64,000 bases of DNA from Mycobacteroides chelonae. GTDB lineage: Bacteria; Actinomycetota; Actinomycetes; Mycobacteriales; Mycobacteriaceae. Shown one piece after another: positions 1 to 8,474 of this stretch; positions within the stretch are counted from its first letter, which is position 1; every line of letters begins with the position of its first letter. The stretch lies in contig JACHLF010000001.1 in assembly GCA_014204435.1 (NCBI GenBank), positions 62,001 to 126,000 of the forward strand, written 5' to 3'. The notes beneath the pieces were generated by a model. It saw only the letters and a list, made by a program, of their open reading frames with translations. It did not search any database and was not told the DNA's origin. The position numbers and the translations under genes are program-made.

Positions 1-70
1 GATCGTCGCCGAGGATCAGCAGGGCAATATGACCGCGTATGACCTGCGGTGGCCGGATGGGCAGAGCTGA
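1..70 (+). CDS. C-terminal end of an Mce-associated protein (partial)
   Basis: An open frame enters from the left edge (codons from base 2) and ends at TGA 68-70; only the last 22 residues are present, ending in YDLRWPDGQS. Its stop overlaps the ATG of the next gene (TGATG), which indicates translational coupling. Since the next gene looks like Rv3492c of the M. tuberculosis mce4 operon, this is probably the Rv3493c-like (Mam4A) protein. The identity comes from neighbourhood; the residues alone would not identify a family. Confidence 0.55.
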   Translation, partial: IVAEDQQGNMTAYDLRWPDGQS

Positions 71-552
71 TGCGCTGGCTGACAAGAGTATTCGTTGCGA
101 TTGCGGTGTGCGTCATCGTGGGATTGTCGGCCGTGGCTGGCGGAATGTACTGGCACCGGGTCGACACGATGGCGAGCCGGGCTGCGGGACAGACGCTCAT
201 CAAGCAGGCCGGTAAGCAGGTCGGCAGCATTTTCGGATACGACTACCAGACCGTCGAGCGTAGTCTCGACGAGCAGTACGCCGGGCTGACTCCTGAGTAT
301 CGGCGTGAATTTGAAGACAAGGCAAACCGGGAGATCATCCCGCAGGCCAAACAACGCAAGATTGTCAGCCAGGCCAGCGTTGTTGGCACCGGAATCATTG
401 CCGCACATCGGGATTCTGCGCAGGTGGTGGTGTATATGAATCGCACCATCACCGACCAATCGCGCACGCCGGTGTATGACTCGTCATCGATTCAGGTGGA
501 CTACACGCGCGTGGGAGGCACGTGGTTGATTTCATACATCACGCCGCTTTAA
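70..552 (+). CDS. Mce-associated membrane protein (Rv3492c / Mam4B-like)
   Basis: A 160-residue protein with one N-terminal membrane segment (about residues 6-28, rich in V, A, I and G) followed by an extracytoplasmic domain of the Mce-associated (Mas/Mam) type. Such proteins stabilise Mce lipid importers; mce4 imports sterols. ATG 70 is preferred to the in-frame codon at 49 because it overlaps the preceding stop and gives 160 residues, the length I recall for Rv3492c. The stop overlaps the stop of otsA on the other strand by three bases, the same tail-to-tail arrangement as the M. tuberculosis mce4-otsA region. The assignment to mce4 rather than another mce operon is inferred from otsA next door. 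Confidence 0.75.
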   Translation: MRWLTRVFVAIAVCVIVGLSAVAGGMYWHRVDTMASRAAGQTLIKQAGKQVGSIFGYDYQTVERSLDEQYAGLTPEYRREFEDKANREIIPQAKQRKIVSQASVVGTGIIAAHRDSAQVVVYMNRTITDQSRTPVYDSSSIQVDYTRVGGTWLISYITPL

Positions 553-2060
553 AGCGGCTCGCCGCCCAGGACGGCGGGTTGTTCCGTTGCGATCGATTCG
601 CCGGTGGCCGGCGTAGACAACGCCTCTAGGAACGCACGCGCCCACCGATCCACATCGTGAGCGAGGACCTGGCGGCGCAGCGCCCGCATTCGGCGTCGCC
701 CCTCCTCGGGGGTCTGATTAAGCGCCGACTCGATGACGTCCTTCACCCCGTCGATATCGTGCGGATTGACCAGATAGGACTGTCGCAATTCCGCTGCGGC
801 GCCAGTGAATTCAGAGAGCACCAGTGAACCGCCCAGATCGCTACGGCAGGCGACGTACTCCTTGGCCACGAGATTCATGCCGTCGCGCAGGGGGGTCACC
901 AACATGACGTCGGCGGCCACAAAGAAGGCGATGAGATCCTCGCGGGGTACCGGCCTATGCAGGTAGTGCACAACGGGGTGCCCGACCTCGCCAAACTCCC
1001 CGTTGATGTGGCCAACCTGCTGTTCCACGTCTCCGCGCATCTTCTTGTAGCTGTCGACGCGTTCGCGACTGGGGGTGGCGAGCTGGACGAAGACGGTGTC
1101 CTCGCGGCTGGCACGGCCCTCGGCGAGCAGCTCTTCATACGCGCGCAGCCGGATATCTATGCCTTTGGTGTAATCCAGTCGGTCCACACCCAGCAGGATC
1201 TTGCGTGGACCACCGAGCTCGGCGCGAATCTCCTTGGCGCGCTGACGGATCTGCTTGCTGCGGGATACGCTGTCGAGCTGTGTAGAGTCGATGGAGATGG
1301 GGAATGCGCCCACCTTCACCGTCCGGAAGCCCACCCGGATCTCGCCGAATCGGGAGCGTACGCCGATCGATGCGCGAGATGTGCTGGCGCCCAACAGTCG
1401 TCTGGCCAGGTACATGAAGTTCTGGGCGCCACCGGCAAGGTGGAATCCGATGAGGTCGGCGCCCAACAAGCCGTCGACGATTTCGGTGCGCCATGGCATC
1501 TGAATGAACAGCTCCACGGGTGGGAATGGAATATGCAGGAAGAAACCGATCGTCAGGTCGGGGCGGAGCATGCGCAGCATCTTGGGTACCAGCTGCAGCT
1601 GGTAGTCCTGCACCCAGACGGTCGCCCCCTGCGCCGCGACCGCCGCCGTTGCTTCCGCGAACTTGCGGTTCACATCGACGTACGTCTGCCACCACTCCCG
1701 GTGATATTCCGGCTTGACGATCACATCGTGGTAGAGCGGCCACAAAGTGGCATTGGAGAAACCTTCGTAGTACTCGGCGACTTCCTCGGTGGAGAGGCGC
1801 ACCGAGTAGAGGACCATGTCGTCCTCGGAGACGGGTTCGACATCTGTATCGGGGACTCCGGGCCAGCCCACCCAGGCACCGCGGCGCCTGCGCAGCAGCG
1901 GCTCCATCGCGGTGACGAGACCGCCGGGGCTGCGCTTCCAGGTGATGGAGCCGTCAGGCAGCTTCACCAGATCGATAGGGAGCCTATTGGCGACCACGAC
2001 GAAGTCAGAGTTTCCGGCGACAGCCTCTGCCGGCGATCTGTCATCCGATCGAGGCGCCAT
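549..2060 (-). CDS. otsA: Trehalose-6-phosphate synthase OtsA (GT20)
   Basis: A 503-residue retaining GT20 glycosyltransferase that joins a nucleotide-activated glucose to glucose-6-phosphate to give trehalose-6-phosphate, precursor of the trehalose used in mycolate carriers. Visible family blocks are VVANRLPI then [11 protein letters not shown] near the N-terminus, [11 protein letters not shown] in the first Rossmann half, [11 protein letters not shown] at the phosphate-binding region, and [13 protein letters not shown] with LSEFTGAA in the nucleotide-sugar half. Length matches the actinobacterial family (about 500 residues). It starts with ATG and lies 43 bases downstream of a 54-residue gene on the same strand, probably one transcript. 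Strongly supported. Confidence 0.96.
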   Translation of the reverse strand: MAPRSDDRSPAEAVAGNSDFVVVANRLPIDLVKLPDGSITWKRSPGGLVTAMEPLLRRRRGAWVGWPGVPDTDVEPVSEDDMVLYSVRLSTEEVAEYYEGFSNATLWPLYHDVIVKPEYHREWWQTYVDVNRKFAEATAAVAAQGATVWVQDYQLQLVPKMLRMLRPDLTIGFFLHIPFPPVELFIQMPWRTEIVDGLLGADLIGFHLAGGAQNFMYLARRLLGASTSRASIGVRSRFGEIRVGFRTVKVGAFPISIDSTQLDSVSRSKQIRQRAKEIRAELGGPRKILLGVDRLDYTKGIDIRLRAYEELLAEGRASREDTVFVQLATPSRERVDSYKKMRGDVEQQVGHINGEFGEVGHPVVHYLHRPVPREDLIAFFVAADVMLVTPLRDGMNLVAKEYVACRSDLGGSLVLSEFTGAAAELRQSYLVNPHDIDGVKDVIESALNQTPEEGRRRMRALRRQVLAHDVDRWARAFLEALSTPATGESIATEQPAVLGGEPL

Positions 2061-2103
2061 GGTTGCTTCTCAGAAGGCAAACGTATTAGGGAACCGTATC
2101 GAG

Positions 2104-2268
2104 TTACGCGTCGACCTTGGTTGGTCCGATACCGAGCATCGAGAGCAGCATGCGGCATTCATCGGCATCGTTGGCGTAGGCCGCGACGACGCGCTGAGCC
2201 TGGTGGGCAGTCTCGTCCGCCAGCGGCTCGATGTCGTCGTTCGCTGTGGGGTCGGTCTTGGCTGGCAT
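2104..2268 (-). CDS. 54-residue conserved protein upstream of otsA (Rv3489-like)
   Basis: ATG at 2268 to TAA at 2104 encodes a 54-residue acidic, Ala-rich protein with no membrane segment, beginning MPAKTDP and ending GIGPTKVDA. It lies immediately upstream of otsA on the same strand. M. tuberculosis has an uncharacterised small protein of about the same size (Rv3489) beside otsA (Rv3490), so conserved position supports this as a real gene. Function unknown; a role with OtsA is only inferred from adjacency. Confidence 0.7.
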   Translation of the reverse strand: MPAKTDPTANDDIEPLADETAHQAQRVVAAYANDADECRMLLSMLGIGPTKVDA

Positions 2269-2343
2269 TAGCCCATTCTAGCGACGTGCTGTCCGCGGCT
2301 CACACTAGGAATGCCCAGACAGTCAGATCGGGTTGCTTTGGTC

Positions 2344-2538
2344 ATGTCGACTACCCCTGGCGATCCTGCGCAGTTCGGTCCTCATGCCCCCGGATACGCG
2401 TCTAAATCGGCCGCCGATGTCGATCCGATCGAACTTCCGGGGGTGACCATTCGGCCGCTCTGGAAGAAAGCTCTGGTCACCACTCTTGCTCCGGGGCGGT
2501 ATGTGCGGGGGGAGGACGACTATCGGCCCGGGCCGTAG
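2344..2538 (+). pseudogene. Truncated cupin (ChrR-like) gene
   Basis: The frame from ATG 2344 (or 2311) encodes LPGVTIRPLW, then ALVTTLAPGRY and a final DDYRPGP before TAG. This resembles the first strands of ChrR-type cupins, where the segment normally runs on as PGPEEF..VLEG. Here a stop occurs exactly where the first Glu of that motif would be, and the rest of the barrel (about 60 residues) is absent. It abuts the 3' end of the AHSA1 relic, so the most economical reading is a deletion that took both 3' ends. An alternative is a real short protein of unknown function. Confidence 0.45.
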
Positions 2539-2543
2539 GAGTT

Positions 2544-2873
2544 CTATGCGTTTCCGGAGGCATTGCCGCGATCGGACATCGAATGCTCAAGGGTCAGGCG
2601 CCATCCGTTTCCGGTGGGCTCGATTCGCCAGCGCAGGATGTCGTCCGGACCCCACTGATGGATCAGCTCGCGTGGAGGGTCGACCGTGAGCACCTCGCCG
2701 TCGAGTACCGGATCGGCCGCGGTCTGCTGAACCTGTGCGGGCCCGGGGAATCCAGTGGGGGATCGGGTAAGGCTGGTGACCACTGGCGCAGCCGGTCCGG
2801 ATCGATGAGCCAGAGCCATACCGTCTCCGGCGGGTGATTGGTCCTTATTTCGTGTGGTCTTCGAGTTCGGCAT
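2544..2873 (-). pseudogene. Decayed AHSA1/SRPBCC-domain gene
   Basis: The open frame starts at an ATG inside the end of arsR and contains VLTVDPPRELIHQWG and WRLTLEHSMSDRGNASGNA, typical of the second half of AHSA1 (SRPBCC) proteins often paired with ArsR regulators. The first half is out of frame: an alternative minus-strand frame over about 2755-2845 reads ETVWLWLIDPDRLRQWS, the true N-terminal family signature. Two compensating frame changes are therefore implied. The C-terminus stops straight after GNASGNA, before the expected AGWH..L helix. A full copy would have about 150 residues. Likely non-functional. Confidence 0.65.
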
Positions 2874-3168
2874 CGCTATCGATGAGGAATGCCAGGCGGT
2901 CCAGCGCGTTGGCCCACGTGCGGTGATATGGCGTCACCCAGGCCAGCAGGGCGGGCAGTGGATCGTCGGCCAGGTGATAGATGCGGCGTTTCCCGGCGAC
3001 CTCGACGCGAACCGTGCCGGCGTCGCGGAGCACGCGGAGGTGTTTGGACACCAGCGACTGCGAGAGATTGAGCCGTTCGATCAAGGCAGTGACGTCGGAC
3101 GCCCCGTCGCGCAGGGCGTCGATGATCCGGCGGCGAGTCGGATCGGCGATCACAGCGAAGGCGTCCAC
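2845..3168 (-). CDS. ArsR/SmtB-family transcriptional regulator
   Basis: A 107-residue winged-helix repressor. It opens with FAVIADPTRRRIIDALRDG; the recognition helix region is LNLSQSLVSKHLRVLRDAG and the wing is VEVAGKRRIYHLA. No CxC or metal-type cysteine pair is present, so it belongs to the non-metal AHSA1-linked subgroup. The start is GTG 3168. It overlaps the decayed AHSA1 gene downstream and diverges from an MFS transporter, with a 12-bp perfect palindrome in the shared promoter. It probably autoregulates and may control the transporter (inference). Confidence 0.88.
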   Translation of the reverse strand: MDAFAVIADPTRRRIIDALRDGASDVTALIERLNLSQSLVSKHLRVLRDAGTVRVEVAGKRRIYHLADDPLPALLAWVTPYHRTWANALDRLAFLIDSDAELEDHTK

Positions 3169-3186
3169 ACACTTATATCACCATAA

Positions 3187-3198
3187 ATTCATATGAAT
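3187..3198. promoter_or_regulatory. Perfect 12-bp palindrome, candidate ArsR operator
   Basis: The sequence ATTCATATGAAT is self-complementary and lies 19 bases upstream of the arsR start, in the AT-rich gap facing the divergent transporter gene. ArsR-family operators are commonly imperfect AT-rich 12-2-12 or shorter palindromes that overlap the promoter. Binding is inferred. Confidence 0.45.
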
Positions 3199-3349
3199 AC
3201 CAAGATATATGTTTACTTTGGCCTGTGTGCGCTGCGGTCCGGTGTGGCCGTGGTCAGTACTGTGGTCAACGGGTACCGGTGAGTGCTGCTCGCCGAGTTG
3301 GCGTATGGGTGCGCGATCGCCGGATCAACGCCGAGGTGAGGACTATTTC

Positions 3350-4561
3350 TTGACGAAACCGCTGCGTATGCGGGTGGCCGTTATCGGCGTATTCGCCTCG
3401 TTCGGGCTCGTGGTGACCACCTGGGCGGCTCATCTGCCGACAATCAAGCAGGCCACCGGCATGTCCTCCACGATGCTCGGCGTCGTCGTGTTAATCCTCG
3501 GATGTGGTGCGCTCGTAGGTATGCGGCTCAGCGGCGTGCTGGTCGACCGATTCGGCAGCGGGCCCATCGCGATTGCGGGCGGGGCCGCCATGGCGATCGG
3601 CGTCAACATCCCACTGTCGGCGACGGCGGTGTGGGTTGCCGCGATGGGTGCGTTTCTCTGTGGCGTTGCGACTGGCGTTACCGATGTCGCGATGAACGCC
3701 GCCGCGGTCGATGTCGAGCGTCTCTACGGTCGGCCAATCATGGCCTCATTTCATGGGGTGTTTTCCATCGGCAACGTTGTGGGAGCGCTCATTGGTTTGA
3801 CGGGTTTTGCGGCCCGCACCAACGTCTTTGCGATGGTCCTCGGTGTCACTCTGTTATGTCTGGCGGTGCTAGCCGGTGCGGCGACGGTGCTGCTCAGGGC
3901 CATGCCACGCACTCACGAGGCTGATGCACCGGATACGGTGCCGTACACGTTGCCTCCAGAGGTTCCGTGTGGTCGAGGCCAGGTGCTGGCCCTCGGTTTG
4001 CTCGCGTTTCTGCTCATGCTGTCTGAGGGATCGGCGATGAACTGGAGCAGTCTGCATGCGCAGGAGCACCTGCGTGCCACCGAATCTGTAGGGACTGCGG
4101 CGCTGTGCGTATACCTGGCGGCCATGACGCTCGGTCGATTCACCGTGGACAAGGTCGTGGAACGGATTGGGCGGGTTCTGGTGCTGCGCTGGGGCTGTGC
4201 GTTGGCGGCGCTCGGGCTCTTGATCGTAGTGGTCTCGCCGCTGCTGTCGTTGACAATGGTGGGTTGGGCAGCGGTAGGTCTGGGGCTCGCCGGTGGTGTC
4301 CCGCAGGTGTTCACGGTCGCGGGCAATATCGACGAACAGCATGAAGGCCGGGTGCTCTCGCGGGTGGTCGGCACCGGGTATGTCGCGGTGCTGGGCGGGC
4401 CGGCGCTCATCGGATGGGTGGCAGATGCACTCTCGTTGAACACCGCGCTCGTGTTGCCGATCTTCGCCATTCTCATCTGCGGCTGCGGAGCAGGGGTCCT
4501 CGTGATGAAGAGACCGGTGGCTTACCCGAAACGCACATCCGGGCGTACCGTCAAACCATGA
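3350..4561 (+). CDS. MFS transporter
   Basis: About 403 residues with twelve predicted hydrophobic segments of the major facilitator superfamily. The first is VAVIGVFASFGLVVTTWAAH, and a typical loop-2/3 pattern (GVLVDRFGSGPIAIAGG) follows. Substrate unknown; related proteins are drug or metabolite exporters. I chose TTG 3350 because GAGGTGAG lies about nine bases upstream and the protein then starts MTKPLRMRV just ahead of the first membrane helix. The longer frame from 3209 adds 47 residues of low-complexity, Cys/Trp/Arg-containing sequence unlike the family. It diverges from arsR, and its stop overlaps the ATG of the DinB relic. Confidence 0.85.
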   Translation: MTKPLRMRVAVIGVFASFGLVVTTWAAHLPTIKQATGMSSTMLGVVVLILGCGALVGMRLSGVLVDRFGSGPIAIAGGAAMAIGVNIPLSATAVWVAAMGAFLCGVATGVTDVAMNAAAVDVERLYGRPIMASFHGVFSIGNVVGALIGLTGFAARTNVFAMVLGVTLLCLAVLAGAATVLLRAMPRTHEADAPDTVPYTLPPEVPCGRGQVLALGLLAFLLMLSEGSAMNWSSLHAQEHLRATESVGTAALCVYLAAMTLGRFTVDKVVERIGRVLVLRWGCALAALGLLIVVVSPLLSLTMVGWAAVGLGLAGGVPQVFTVAGNIDEQHEGRVLSRVVGTGYVAVLGGPALIGWVADALSLNTALVLPIFAILICGCGAGVLVMKRPVAYPKRTSGRTVKP

Positions 4562-4942
4562 CGGATACCGATGTCGCGGCGGCCGCGTCGGCGCGGGAGC
4601 TGTTGCGTGACAGCTTTACCCGGATCATCGAACACGTCGGTGAGGTGACCGCTGGCCTTCCCGATTCGGCGTTGACCTACCGGCCTACACCCGACGCGAA
4701 CAGCACAGCCTGGGGCCAAGGTGTTCGCCGCCGGAGATCGGCTGAGCGGTTACTACCGGGCCGTGCATGAGATGACCCTGGGATACGTCGACCCCCTCAG
4801 CGAATCCGAACGCGCACGCGTGGTCGACGAGCATGGTGACCTACCGGTCACCGCCAGTGTGCAGCTGGTGAGCATCGTGGATGACGGCGCCCGGCACCTG
4901 GGCCAGGCCGCCTACCTGCGGGGGATAATCCCAACCAACTAG
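4558..4942 (+). pseudogene. DinB/DUF664-family gene with internal deletion
   Basis: The ATG overlaps the transporter stop (ATGA). The first frame gives a good N-terminal half (MTDTDVAA..., then LTYRPTPDANSTAW); a second frame shifted by one, from about 4717, gives the C-terminal half (FAAGDRLSGYYRAVHEMTLGYVD..., ending RHLGQAAYLRGI). In full-length family members about 40 residues, including the HLTRVQDDH-type metal-binding histidines, lie between these halves. They are missing here and the junction changes frame. The gene therefore cannot encode a working thiol-dependent or metal-binding DinB enzyme. Confidence 0.75.
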
Positions 4943-4983
4943 TGGGGATGCGACGTGGGTCACCTCGTGCCTAGACTCGACCA

Positions 4984-6513
4984 ATGACAACGACGTCTGA
5001 AAATCTTTCCGGCACCTCCCGCGCCACCGCACATGACGTGCGTAACCCCGCGAATGGGCAGGTCGTCGGCCAGGTGAACTGGACTGATCCGGCGGATATC
5101 CCCGGAATCGTCGCGCAGCTGGCCAAGGCGCAGCCTTCGTGGGAGCGGCTGGGCCCCGAAGGACGCGGCCAGGTCCTGGCACGATTCGCCCAGTGGCTCG
5201 TCGACAACACCCCGCGCATCGAGGCTCAGCTGATCGCCGAGACGGGTAAGTCGAAGATCGACGGAGGTATCGAGATTCCCTCGATTCTCGCGATCATCGC
5301 CTACTACGCGCCGAGAGCCGCGGAATTCTTGGCGCCGGAGTCGCGGCCCGCATCCTCGATCGCTATGAACACTAAGAAGATCACCGTCCACCAGCGACCC
5401 CGCACGGTGGTAGGTGTTGTCTCGCCGTGGAATTATCCTGTGGCACTGGGCTACTGGGATGTGGTCCCGGCGCTCTTGGCGGGCTGCTCGGTGCTGCTGA
5501 AGCCCTCGGAGCGAACCCCGCTCTCCGACGAACTCATCGCCAACGGCTGGGCGGAGATCGGCGGTCCGCCGGTCTTCGAGGTGGTGCACGGCGCCCGCGA
5601 GGTGGGCGAGGCCCTCGTCGACAATGTCGATTTCATCCAGTTCACCGGATCCACGGCCACGGGCAAGAAGATCATGGAACGCGCCGCGCGCCGACTCACC
5701 CCGGTCAGCCTGGAACTCGGTGGCAAGGACCCGATGCTGGTGCTGCCGGACGCCGACGTCAAGCGTGCCGCGCATGCCGCGGTGTGGGGCAGCATGTTCA
5801 ACGCCGGCCAGACCTGCGTGTCCGTCGAGCGGGTGTACGTGCACGACTCGATCTACGAGCAATTCGTCGATCTGGTGGTCGAGGAGGTGCGCGGCCTGGA
5901 GATTGGTGCGGGTCTGGACCACAGCGTCGGCGCCATGATTGACGAGAACCAGCTCGAAGTCGTCGACAGGCATGTGCGCCAAGCAGTTTCCTCCGGAGCG
6001 CGGGCGCTTACCGGGGGTGCGCGCATCCCGGGCCACGGCAGCTTCTACGCGCCTACCGTGCTGGTCGACGTCGACCATTCCATGGACTGCATGCGTGAAG
6101 AGACCTTTGGTCCGACGCTGCCGATCATGCGGTACTCGGAGGAGTGTCAGGCCATCGCCCTGGCGAACGACAGCGAGTACGGACTCTCCGCCAGCGTCTG
6201 GTCCAAAGACCGCAAGCGCGCCGAACGCGTTGCTCTGCAACTTGATTGCGGCACCGTCAATATCAACGACGTGATCATGAACCTGTCCTGTTTGACCGCG
6301 CCGCACGGTGGTTGGAAGGGGTCGGGGCTGGGTTCGCGTTTCGGCGGAGCGGACGGCCTGCGCAAGTACTGCCGGACCGAGGCCATTGTCGACACCAGGG
6401 TGACGTTGCCCAGCGAACCGCTCTGGTACAGCGGCCCGAGCTGGCTGGCGCCGGTCGCGCTCAAGAGCCTGACCAAGCTCTCGAACAAGGCACTGCGCCC
6501 CTTTCGTCGCTGA
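4984..6513 (+). CDS. NAD(P)-dependent aldehyde dehydrogenase (succinic semialdehyde dehydrogenase type)
   Basis: 509 residues, full length for the ALDH superfamily. VVGVVSPWNYP and the nearby KPSE form the cofactor site, FTGSTATGKKI is the Rossmann turn, VSLELGGKDP carries the general-base Glu (about residue 245), and FNAGQTCVS carries the nucleophilic Cys (about residue 278). The C-terminal PHGGWKGSGLGSRFGG block resembles GabD2-type succinic semialdehyde dehydrogenases, but substrate preference cannot be read from sequence. An ALDH gene (Rv0458) also lies near the peptidase and lpd genes in M. tuberculosis, so local synteny may be partly conserved. It precedes ppk2 by 59 bases. Confidence 0.9.
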   Translation: MTTTSENLSGTSRATAHDVRNPANGQVVGQVNWTDPADIPGIVAQLAKAQPSWERLGPEGRGQVLARFAQWLVDNTPRIEAQLIAETGKSKIDGGIEIPSILAIIAYYAPRAAEFLAPESRPASSIAMNTKKITVHQRPRTVVGVVSPWNYPVALGYWDVVPALLAGCSVLLKPSERTPLSDELIANGWAEIGGPPVFEVVHGAREVGEALVDNVDFIQFTGSTATGKKIMERAARRLTPVSLELGGKDPMLVLPDADVKRAAHAAVWGSMFNAGQTCVSVERVYVHDSIYEQFVDLVVEEVRGLEIGAGLDHSVGAMIDENQLEVVDRHVRQAVSSGARALTGGARIPGHGSFYAPTVLVDVDHSMDCMREETFGPTLPIMRYSEECQAIALANDSEYGLSASVWSKDRKRAERVALQLDCGTVNINDVIMNLSCLTAPHGGWKGSGLGSRFGGADGLRKYCRTEAIVDTRVTLPSEPLWYSGPSWLAPVALKSLTKLSNKALRPFRR

Positions 6514-6572
6514 CACAGACCGTTTACCCACCGGCCACCCTGGCGACGGTTGCTGGGGATAGTTTCCGCTGG

Positions 6573-7439
6573 GTGACCGAGACCATTACCGCTGCCGCGC
6601 AGGGCTACACCGTCGACGATGACGACGATGACGATCCGGTACTGATCTCGCCGGATGGTGTCGCGGTGGACACCTGGCGGGAGAACTACCCGTACGACGA
6701 GCGGATGAGCCGTCGCCAGTACGAGCTGGAGAAACGGCTGCTGCAGATCGAGCTGCTCAAGCTCCAGAACTGGAGCAAGCGCACGGGTGCCCGGCACGTC
6801 ATCCTCTTCGAGGGCCGCGACGCGGCAGGTAAGGGTGGCACCATCAAGCGATTCATGGAGCACCTCAATCCGCGCAATGCCCGCGTAGTCGCGCTGGAAA
6901 AGCCGACCGAACGTGAACGCACCCAGTGGTACTTCCAGCGGTACGTCCCGCATCTGCCGGCCGCGGGAGAGATGGTGTGCTTCGATCGGTCTTGGTACAA
7001 CCGCGCCGGCGTCGAGCGCGTCATGGGCTTTTGTAATGACGAGCAGCATTCCGAATTCATCCATCAGGCACCGCTTTTCGAGCAGATGTTGGTGAATGAC
7101 GGCATCAGCCTCACCAAGCTGTGGTTCTCGGTGTCGTCTGCCGAGCAGCGCACTCGCTTCGCCATCCGGCAGGTCGACCCGGTGCGCCAGTGGAAGCTGT
7201 CGCCGATGGACCTGGCGTCGCTGGACAAGTGGGATGCCTACACCAAGGCCAAAGAAGAGATGTTCTCGCTCACCGACACCGATCACTCGCCGTGGATCGT
7301 GGTGAAGAGTAACGACAAGAAGCGGGCTCGAGTCAACGCGATGCGCCACGTACTGGGTAAGTTCGACTACGACGACAAGGATGTCGACGTCGTGGGCCAG
7401 GCTGATCCGCTGATACTGGGCCGCGCGCTCACGGACTAA
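6573..7439 (+). CDS. ppk2: Polyphosphate kinase 2
   Basis: A 288-residue PPK2-family enzyme that transfers phosphate between polyphosphate and nucleoside diphosphates or monophosphates. Walker A is FEGRDAAGKGGT (about residue 80) and the Walker B/lid block is DRSWYNRAGVERVMGF (about residue 138); the PVRQWKLSPMD segment is also typical. The N-terminal acidic run (DDDDDDD) is variable in mycobacterial orthologues such as Rv3232c. The start is GTG 6573; the longer upstream frame runs through the ALDH gene and has no family similarity. A membrane-protein gene follows after ten bases, likely co-transcribed. Confidence 0.93.
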   Translation: MTETITAAAQGYTVDDDDDDDPVLISPDGVAVDTWRENYPYDERMSRRQYELEKRLLQIELLKLQNWSKRTGARHVILFEGRDAAGKGGTIKRFMEHLNPRNARVVALEKPTERERTQWYFQRYVPHLPAAGEMVCFDRSWYNRAGVERVMGFCNDEQHSEFIHQAPLFEQMLVNDGISLTKLWFSVSSAEQRTRFAIRQVDPVRQWKLSPMDLASLDKWDAYTKAKEEMFSLTDTDHSPWIVVKSNDKKRARVNAMRHVLGKFDYDDKDVDVVGQADPLILGRALTD

Positions 7440-7449
7440 CCTGGGCGGG

Positions 7450-8286
7450 ATGCGATTCCTGTTCGCGGTCCTGTTGTGGCTGCTGACCACTGCTGCGCTG
7501 GCTGTGACCGTGACGGCTGCCTGGACGCAGTCCAGGCTCGTCGACGAGAACGGCTACGTGGCGTTGACGGAGCCGGCGGCAGCCGATCCGCGGGTTCAGC
7601 ATGCGATCTCCGAGGAACTCACCACGCAGATCGTGTCGTTGAGCAAGAAGCAGGGTTCGCGTGTGAACCAGACCGACATGGCGGACATGACCGCCGCCTA
7701 CACTAGCGGGCCACAGTTTCGTGCCGACTTCGCATCCGCGAATCGGATGGCTCATCAATGGCTGTTCACCAACTCAACTCCGGTGCAACGTGATTCGCAG
7801 GGCAGTTGGCAGGTCGACCTGGCTCCGATGATCAAGAGCCTGGTGCCGCAAGGTCTTTCCATCAAGGCGCCCGACACGTTGAAGGTATCGGTCACCGACG
7901 ACAACCTGGCAGGTCTGACGCCGGGCCGGTTGGTGCCGGTGGCACGTTTCGGACAGCTCGCGGTGTGGATATTCTTCGGCCTGACCCTGATCCTCGCTGG
8001 TCTGAATCAGCTGGCGGTGCACAGTCGCGCTAAGGGCCTTGCCGGCTTGGGTGTTTCGGCACTGCTTGTGGGTGCGGCGGGTTGGGCCGGACTTGAAGTC
8101 GGTCGGCGCTATCTGGACCGGCCGTTGAACCGCGTGACCGACAACATGCGCGATGTGGCCGACAGCCTGGTTACCCAGGCGGTGAGTAACGCCCACCATT
8201 GGCTGAGCCTCACGATGGCAGCGGGCTGCCTGCTCATCATCATCGGCGTCGTGTCGGGGATGGTCGGCGACCTACTGCGCCGTTAG
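7450..8286 (+). CDS. Conserved membrane protein, unknown function
   Basis: 278 residues. An N-terminal membrane segment (residues 2-24) precedes an extracytoplasmic region of about 150 residues, then come three hydrophobic segments: LAVWIFFGLTLILAGLNQLAV, GLGVSALLVGAAGWAGL and LTMAAGCLLIIIGVVSGMV. No catalytic motif was recognised. It follows ppk2 by ten bases and is probably in its operon. Its stop overlaps by a few bases the stop of the small gene on the other strand. Confidence 0.8.
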   Translation: MRFLFAVLLWLLTTAALAVTVTAAWTQSRLVDENGYVALTEPAAADPRVQHAISEELTTQIVSLSKKQGSRVNQTDMADMTAAYTSGPQFRADFASANRMAHQWLFTNSTPVQRDSQGSWQVDLAPMIKSLVPQGLSIKAPDTLKVSVTDDNLAGLTPGRLVPVARFGQLAVWIFFGLTLILAGLNQLAVHSRAKGLAGLGVSALLVGAAGWAGLEVGRRYLDRPLNRVTDNMRDVADSLVTQAVSNAHHWLSLTMAAGCLLIIIGVVSGMVGDLLRR

Positions 8287-8474
8287 GCCGCGTGCGCGTC
8301 GCGGATGCGCTGCACATCGTGCTCCACGCACCCGATGCGCTCGGCTGCGTCACTGACGGACAGCCGACGATCCAGCAGGATATCTAGTTCGGAGGGCGAA
8401 AACGCCGGTTCGGTATCCCACGGAGCGTGGTCCCATCCGTTTTCGCTCAACCCGACAAACAGGTCGTTTCTCAT
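8283..8474 (-). CDS. Small conserved protein, 63 residues, possible helix-turn-helix
   Basis: From ATG 8474 (GAGG just upstream on the minus strand) the protein is 63 residues, beginning MRNDLFVGLSENGWDHAPWD. The C-terminal half (SPSELDILLDRRLSVSDAAERIGCVEHDVQRIRDAH) looks like a helix-turn-helix of the kind used to exclude or count DNA-binding proteins, but lacks a diagnostic signature. A longer frame to 8525 exists without a better start signal. Function unknown. Confidence 0.6.
   Translation of the reverse strand: MRNDLFVGLSENGWDHAPWDTEPAFSPSELDILLDRRLSVSDAAERIGCVEHDVQRIRDAHAA

Noticed and set aside
957-2405. 482-codon plus-strand frame
   Set aside because: It runs antisense through otsA and has no family motifs; it is a high-GC shadow frame.
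4960-6531. 523-codon minus-strand frame
   Set aside because: Antisense to the aldehyde dehydrogenase, whose catalytic motifs are unambiguous.
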